The position numbers and the translations under genes were made by a program. The notes under the pieces are model-generated. The model was not told the origin of the DNA. It searched no databases and was given only the letters and a program-made list of their open reading frames with translations. A DNA stretch of 19,249 nucleotides from CAZEAN01 sp964510225 (GTDB lineage Bacteria > Planctomycetota > Planctomycetia > Isosphaerales > Isosphaeraceae): assembly GCA_964510225.1 (NCBI GenBank), contig CAZEAN010000108.1, forward strand, positions 1 to 19,249, written 5' to 3'. Positions 14,983 through 19,249 of this stretch are shown here, in pieces; the stretch's first letter is position 1, and the number at the start of each line of letters is the position of its first letter.

Positions 14983-16197
14983 TTAACGATAGAGAAGGAT
15001 CGGTTCCCGTCGGTCCTGGAATTCAGCGAGTTCCGCCTCCCAGAGCCGTTGTAAGGTGCCGAGCAAGTCGCGGAGATCTACTCCAGGATCTCTGATCACT
15101 GGTTCGATTAACACCCGATCTCGGTCGGAGCCGAACAAGAGATCAATCGCAAGGCGATCTTCGACGAACTCGTAGGCTTCCTTCCTCCACTGAAAGTGTT
15201 CGGGGGCAAATCGGGCGAGTTCCACGATGAGACCGACGTAGGCTAAGACGGACGAAAACGCGGTTGGATCGATCAGGTGGACTGCTGCTCCATAACAAAT
15301 CTCGCCTGCATGTTTTTGGAACATCGGCCGGAACGAACAAGGCCGTATGCGGAATCCCTGTCCCTCGGTCTCCCCAAGAGCAAAGTCTGGCCTCCAGTCT
15401 GTCAGCCAAGGAGCACCGAATTGGAGAAACGGTCGGGTTGTTCCTCGACCTTCTGATAGATTGGTGCCCTCAAGTAAACAGCCCCCGGGATAGACCCAGG
15501 CTGTCTCAAGGGTCGGCATGTTTGGGGAAGGAGGAACCCAAATAAGTTTTGTATCGACAGCAGTAACGTTTCTCGTCAGCCCTTGACACTTAACGACTTC
15601 TAAATCCAAGTCGAGTGAGCACTCTTGTCGAGCAAATTCTGCGATCTCTCCGATCGTCAGTCCATGGCGAATTGGAATCGGGAGTGCCCCAACGAAGCTC
15701 TCAAAACCCTCCTTGACGAGAGGACCTTCCAATTTTTCTCCGCCCAGCGGATTAGGTCGATCAAGAACCAAGACCCCGACACCTCGGGCGGCACAGACTT
15801 CCATCAGGTAATACATGGTCGCGGCGTAGGTGTAGTAGCGTGCACCGACATCTTGGAGATCGACCACGACGAGATCGAGACCGTCAAGCTGCTCTGGTTC
15901 GGGACGGAGGCTTTCGAGTCGATCACCATAGAGACTGACCACGGGCAACTTCGTCTGCTGGTCATCGAGTTCATGGACCGACTCCATGTCTTGAGCCTCG
16001 CCTCGGATCCCGTGCTCAGGGCCGAAAAGGCGGACGAGGTCGACATCTCGGGCTCCATTGAGCAAATCAATCGCGTGGTGGAATTGTGCGGTCAAACTGC
16101 TCTGATGTCCGAGGAGCCCTACTCGACGGCCGCGGAGACGTTTGAAGGACTCCGACGCGAGTACTTCTAAGCCAGTCTTAATCTCTGCTACTGCCAT
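14983..16197 (-). CDS. namZ: Exo-beta-N-acetylmuramidase NamZ-like (DUF1343, GH171)
   Basis: A 404-residue DUF1343 protein. Members of this family (NamZ of Bacillus subtilis) remove MurNAc from the non-reducing end of peptidoglycan fragments. Motifs in order are LFGPEHGIRGEAQ (57-69), VVDLQDVGARYYTYA (111-125), LDRPNPLGG (145-153), PIRHGLTIGEIA (175-186), VPPSPNMPT (221-229) and the signature LLEGTNLSEGRGTTRPF (241-257). The protein begins directly with the domain and shows no signal peptide, although family members are usually exported, so it is probably cytoplasmic. Its ATG overlaps the last 10 bases of the sugar-kinase gene (ATGGCAGTAG, 16188-16197 reversed), so the two are translationally coupled. 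It is the last gene of the murQ operon and would provide MurNAc for the kinase. Confidence 0.88.
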   Translation of the reverse strand: MAVAEIKTGLEVLASESFKRLRGRRVGLLGHQSSLTAQFHHAIDLLNGARDVDLVRLFGPEHGIRGEAQDMESVHELDDQQTKLPVVSLYGDRLESLRPEPEQLDGLDLVVVDLQDVGARYYTYAATMYYLMEVCAARGVGVLVLDRPNPLGGEKLEGPLVKEGFESFVGALPIPIRHGLTIGEIAEFARQECSLDLDLEVVKCQGLTRNVTAVDTKLIWVPPSPNMPTLETAWVYPGGCLLEGTNLSEGRGTTRPFLQFGAPWLTDWRPDFALGETEGQGFRIRPCSFRPMFQKHAGEICYGAAVHLIDPTAFSSVLAYVGLIVELARFAPEHFQWRKEAYEFVEDRLAIDLLFGSDRDRVLIEPVIRDPGVDLRDLLGTLQRLWEAELAEFQDRREPILLYR

Positions 16198-17123
16198 CCG
16201 TTAATCGCTCCACTCGCAATCCGGATTGCGCCCGAGACGGGCGTTTCCACCGTCTGGATCGGTCCGAACTCCTGGGCAAGTGTCTCTTTGATCCGTTGAC
16301 GGACTTGAAGCGCGCTGAGAAGAAGTCCGCCCGCCAGCGCAAGCGGGGTGCATTCCAACTGAAGATGAAGCTGCGCTCGGGTGCATTGAGCAAGTTGGAT
16401 GAGTTGATCGGTGGCCGGTTCCACGACTTGTGCAACCAGTTCAGGATCATCCTCAGCGCATTCCATGACGATCCTAGCAAGTCCACCGATTCGCGCTCGG
16501 TCCCATTCCTCGGAGGAATACAACGTGGAGACGATCCCGGCTGGTTCAGCAACACCGAGCGCATCCTTCAGCCGAGCATCGAGGAGGCTGGATGAGGGTG
16601 CCTTTGCGCGTCCGTCGAGTCGTTGCATGACGAGCCGGAGCGCATCGAGGGCAATGCGATAGCCCGAACCTTCGTCACCAATCAATGGTCCCCATCCTCC
16701 GACTCGGACCAGGTCTCCCGAGCTTGAGCGTCCGATGGCGATCGATCCAGTTCCTGCGATCAACGCCACTCCCACCCCATCCGGAGTCCCCGCAGCGAGG
16801 ACTAGCTCAGCGTCCGTCACGTTGATCCACGACTCGGCCCAGGATTCCTTAGTTACCCACGCGTTGAGGATTGCTTGGTCATCGGCTCGCGCGAAGCCGG
16901 CAAGTCCAAAACAAGCGCGGCCGACAGGAGTTTGTCGTTTGCCATAATCCAACCAAGCCGCAGAGATCGCGGTGTTTAGGGACGCTCGAGCCCGATCGAA
17001 TCCGATGGACTTCGGATTAGAGGGACCAGCACGCCCTTTGCCCAGAACGTTGCCTGATTTGTCAGCAATCCAGGCTATTGTTGAGGTGCCGCCACCATCG
17101 ATTCCAAGAACTAATTCACTCAT
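16188..17123 (-). CDS. BadF/BadG-type amino-sugar kinase (MurNAc/GlcNAc kinase)
   Basis: A 311-residue kinase of the BadF/BadG/BcrA/BcrD ATPase family (ASKHA fold), which includes GlcNAc kinases and the clostridial MurNAc/GlcNAc kinase MurK. Visible signatures are phosphate-1 VLGIDGGGTST (5-15), GLAGFARADDQ (73-83), a likely catalytic Asp in NVTDAELVLAAG (Asp104), AGTGSIAIG (123-131), GGWGPLIGDEGSGY (142-155) and the adenosine motif PLALAGGLLL near the C terminus. Its ATG overlaps the murQ stop (ATGA, 17120-17123), and its end overlaps namZ. Between a MurNAc-releasing enzyme and the MurNAc-6-phosphate etherase, the likely substrate is MurNAc, giving MurNAc-6-phosphate. GlcNAc kinase activity cannot be excluded from sequence. 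Confidence 0.88.
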   Translation of the reverse strand: MSELVLGIDGGGTSTIAWIADKSGNVLGKGRAGPSNPKSIGFDRARASLNTAISAAWLDYGKRQTPVGRACFGLAGFARADDQAILNAWVTKESWAESWINVTDAELVLAAGTPDGVGVALIAGTGSIAIGRSSSGDLVRVGGWGPLIGDEGSGYRIALDALRLVMQRLDGRAKAPSSSLLDARLKDALGVAEPAGIVSTLYSSEEWDRARIGGLARIVMECAEDDPELVAQVVEPATDQLIQLAQCTRAQLHLQLECTPLALAGGLLLSALQVRQRIKETLAQEFGPIQTVETPVSGAIRIASGAINGWQ

Positions 17124-18055
17124 GATGAGTGGTGATCCTTGAGTCCGGCATCGATCGCGGGTCGGACCTGGCCGTTGTGCTCTCGAAGTAACACTTCGGC
17201 GGTCTCGAGGGGTACCTTGGCAAGTGCCATCACGAGGGCCGGCTTCAAGTGACCCTCTGTCGAGTTCAAGAACTCCGCAGCTCTCTGATCGTCGATCCCC
17301 GCTTCCTCCCGAAGGATCCTCCGGCTCCGGATCCTTAGTTTTTCATTTGTTGGTTGAAGATCAATCATACGATTACCGTATGTCTTCCCAATCAGAATCA
17401 TCGCCCCCGTGGTGATCATGTTTAGGACGAGCTTGGTCGCAGTACCTGCCTTCAGTCGAGTAGAGCCCGCGATAACTTCGGGACCGACAAGAAGTGCGAT
17501 TTCGAGGTCTGCTGCTGAGCCAAGCGGCGTGACTTGGTTACAGGTGATCCCGACGGTGTAAGCGTTTGATCGCCGGGCTGCCTCAATCGCTCCGAGTACG
17601 TAGGGGGTCCGTCCAGAACTGGCGATTCCGACTACGGTGTCCTCCGAGCCGACGTCCAGGGCATTGAGATCGCGGGCTCCGTCCTCAGGATGATCTTCGG
17701 CACCTTCGATTGCCCTCGTCAGCGCCTCCCGGCCACCTGCGATGAGCCCAACAACCTGTTCGGGGGGAGATCCAAAAGTCGGGGGACACTCCGACGCATC
17801 GAGAACTCCAAGCCTCCCAGAAGTCCCGGCACCGACATAGATCAGCCGTCTTCCCTTTCGGAAACTCTCCGCGACTCGGTTCAATGCGACTGAAATCGAT
17901 TGAGAAGCACGGGCAACTGCTTCAAGCACCTGTTGATCCTGACGACACATCAATCCGACGATGCCATCAGCATCAAGCTGGTCGATCGCTTCCGAGTCAG
18001 GATTCCGAGCTTCGGTAGTCAGGTTGTCTTCGAGAGCCATTAATGAGTTGCCCAT
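17120..18055 (-). CDS. murQ: N-acetylmuramic acid 6-phosphate etherase
   Basis: Cleaves the lactyl ether of MurNAc-6-phosphate to GlcNAc-6-phosphate and D-lactate in peptidoglycan recycling. At 311 residues it has normal MurQ length, with one SIS sugar-isomerase domain and a C-terminal helical part. Signatures are LTTEARNPDS (12-21), VGAGTSGRLGVLDASECPPTF (74-94) with Glu89 matching E. coli Glu83, AIEGAEDHPEDG (115-126) with Glu120 matching E. coli Glu114, IASSGRTPYVLGA, and AGSTRLKAGTATKLVLNMIT. First gene of the murQ-kinase-namZ operon. ATG 18055 is taken; ATG 18040 is possible and neither has a strong Shine-Dalgarno. A 34-bp tandem duplication with TTGACA hexamers lies 44 bp upstream and probably contributes to its promoter. 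Confidence 0.95.
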   Translation of the reverse strand: MGNSLMALEDNLTTEARNPDSEAIDQLDADGIVGLMCRQDQQVLEAVARASQSISVALNRVAESFRKGRRLIYVGAGTSGRLGVLDASECPPTFGSPPEQVVGLIAGGREALTRAIEGAEDHPEDGARDLNALDVGSEDTVVGIASSGRTPYVLGAIEAARRSNAYTVGITCNQVTPLGSAADLEIALLVGPEVIAGSTRLKAGTATKLVLNMITTGAMILIGKTYGNRMIDLQPTNEKLRIRSRRILREEAGIDDQRAAEFLNSTEGHLKPALVMALAKVPLETAEVLLREHNGQVRPAIDAGLKDHHSS

Positions 18056-18098
18056 CGCTCTGGATGATGTCGACCGGACGAAGGTCCACAGTTTTCCA

Positions 18099-18167
18099 TC
18101 GATGATGTTCGATCTGTCAAGTATTCAATCATTCGATGATGTTCGATCTGTCAAGTATTCAATCATT
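18099..18167. repeat. Perfect 34-bp tandem duplication upstream of murQ
   Basis: Two identical adjacent 34-bp units, 18099-18132 and 18133-18166, with one further base (18167) also matching. Read on the minus strand, each unit contains CTTGACAGATC, with a consensus -35 hexamer TTGACA. Each unit also contains TCGA-N6-TCGA, a short dyad. The second unit includes the stop codon (18163-18165) of the Hsp70-like gene. The downstream TTGACA (18115-18120) is followed after 17 bp by GGAAAA, a poor -10. The duplicated hexamer may be a promoter or operator for murQ; that is inference. Confidence 0.9.
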
Positions 18168-19249
18168 GGTCGCGGACGTTGTATTCAAGTTTCCAGCGGG
18201 CGGCACTTCGGGTCGCTTGGCACCAAAGATCCAGCGTTCCAATTTCTGTGACGTGACTGAGGAGATGGATGGGGACCATCGCCCCCGATTCACCTTCGGC
18301 CTCATCAAGTCTGGTGACCAGGGGCGTCAACTCTTGTAGCTCATCGGGGAGCCAACGATCGAGGAGAGTCCCGACCTTGTCTTGGCGACGAACATTGGAT
18401 GACAAGAATCGGAATTCGACTGATTCACCGACATAAAGGCCGAGTTCGGAACCTGGGACCTCGGATTGGGTTCCCTCTTCCATCCCCATCGGTACGACAC
18501 AAAGTGCTTTGATCGGCGGCGGGATCCCTGGGACCGCAGGTGCTGAACCCTCGATCCCGACGTAGTAGGAACGCGCGACCCCGCCTCGGATCCGGATCCC
18601 CGAACCTCGACGAACGATCCCGTAGTAGGCTGAGCCGAGTGCGACTGCTTGATCAAGTTGGTCCGCATCAAGCGCTCCGACTGATTGGTCTGACCAGCGT
18701 GTGAGCAACTCTGTGATCCGTGCCCGTAAAGCAGACGCTTGAAAGACACCGCCGTTAAAGAGAACGACTTTTGGAAGAGATGATTCGTTTTCAATGTCGA
18801 TGGAGTCAGATTGTCTGTTCAGAAAGTGGGCGAGGTGTTTTGTGATCGCCGGGTCGGTGGCGTAGGGGAGACCAATCTCGGCGAGACCGAGACGTCGCCC
18901 CTTGATCGGTTCTTCCTTGATCTCACAGGGAGGGAAAAAGCCATTCAAGATCACGGTCTCAAGTTCGATCCGAGTCAACTTGGTTTTGAGGGAACCACCG
19001 ATGACCCGGGAACCACGACCTAAGACCGTGACGGTCGCTTCCTGGAGGTTGGGATCGGAGAGGAGGGCTTCTTTCGCGTTCCGAGCTGAATAAACAAGGC
19101 CGAGTTGTCGGGTCGGGTCAAGCCCCTCCATGCCACCCGGAATCTTTGCGGCGACGGCATAAGCGAGGGCGAGATCCATGTTGTCGCCCCCAAGAAGGAT
19201 GTGCTCGCAGACGGCGATACGATTTAATGTTAGATCACCGTCAGCCTCG
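18163..19249 (-). CDS. Hsp70-like protein, C-terminal 361 residues (5' end outside window)
   Basis: A partial gene: the frame is open to the window edge, so the upstream methionine at 19179 is internal. The visible N-terminal stretch LNRIAVCEHILLGGDNMDLA contains the LGG-D-N/F-D phosphate-2-like element of Hsp70 ATPases. Later come the adenosine-type motif VVLFNGGVFQASALRARI and LDQAVALGSAYYGIVRRG, equivalent to the 'A-x-G-A-A' segment of DnaK. The last 150 residues are beta-rich, reminiscent of a substrate-binding region. This matches the atypical Hsp70 family seen in planctomycetes and other bacteria, distinct from DnaK; its function is not established. The stop codon lies in the second copy of the 34-bp repeat, 108 bp before murQ, on the same strand. 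Confidence 0.85.
   Translation of the reverse strand, partial: EADGDLTLNRIAVCEHILLGGDNMDLALAYAVAAKIPGGMEGLDPTRQLGLVYSARNAKEALLSDPNLQEATVTVLGRGSRVIGGSLKTKLTRIELETVILNGFFPPCEIKEEPIKGRRLGLAEIGLPYATDPAITKHLAHFLNRQSDSIDIENESSLPKVVLFNGGVFQASALRARITELLTRWSDQSVGALDADQLDQAVALGSAYYGIVRRGSGIRIRGGVARSYYVGIEGSAPAVPGIPPPIKALCVVPMGMEEGTQSEVPGSELGLYVGESVEFRFLSSNVRRQDKVGTLLDRWLPDELQELTPLVTRLDEAEGESGAMVPIHLLSHVTEIGTLDLWCQATRSAARWKLEYNVRDQ

Noticed and set aside
14960..15000. Hairpins GTTCG/CGAAC and ATCCTT/AAGGAT between convergent dgkA and namZ as a bidirectional terminator
   Set aside because: Stems are only 5-6 bp, one overlaps the namZ stop codon, and no T-run occurs on either strand.
1..19249. CRISPR arrays, insertion sequences or prophage genes
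   Set aside because: No array of spaced repeats, no transposase or integrase, and no terminal inverted repeats were seen; the only tandem repeat is the two-copy 34-bp unit.

Overview
The window looks like a chromosomal stretch of a Gram-negative bacterium, most likely a planctomycete. This rests on several things. The outer-membrane LptD-type protein carries a planctomycete-style linker, and there is a stand-alone Lon substrate-binding-domain protein. A MurNAc-salvage operon sits behind an atypical Hsp70-like gene, and there is a fused FAD-oxidase/iron-sulfur protein. Shine-Dalgarno sequences are mostly weak, and GC is moderately high. No taxonomic search was possible, so the phylum is an inference.

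Region 1 (1-210): the window opens inside a group I intron. P7, P8 and a GAAA-capped P9 can be traced. The intron ends at G129, and the following 37 nt match tRNA positions 37-73 exactly, so this is the 3' part of an intron-split tRNA interrupted right after anticodon base 36. A long inverted repeat follows the tRNA. Region 2 (255-5063, + strand): two polytopic GT-C-type membrane proteins (a PTPS-related/PMT-like protein and a GT87/DUF2029 protein) are followed by metF.

Region 3 (5098-7433): a STAS-domain protein on the minus strand, a Lon-N-domain protein, and folE. A tRNA-D-arm-lookalike RNA element directly before folE is a good candidate for the THF-II (folE motif) riboswitch. Together with metF this makes a small folate-themed neighbourhood. 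Region 4 (7504-14937, + strand): a 979-residue FAD-linked oxidase fused to two 4Fe-4S clusters and CCG-type domains, with degenerate active-site motifs; then lptD, with a long 5' gap that argues for a start about 330 bp later than the longest ORF; then a divergent DgkA-family kinase.

Region 5 (14983-19249, - strand): an overlapping operon murQ > BadF/BadG-type sugar kinase > namZ (DUF1343), preceded by an Hsp70-like gene that runs off the window. Together the three enzymes would release MurNAc from peptidoglycan fragments, phosphorylate it and cleave it to GlcNAc-6-phosphate and D-lactate. The NamZ lacks a visible signal peptide, suggesting an intracellular version of the pathway. A perfect 34-bp tandem duplication carrying a TTGACA hexamer in each copy lies between the Hsp70-like stop codon and murQ.
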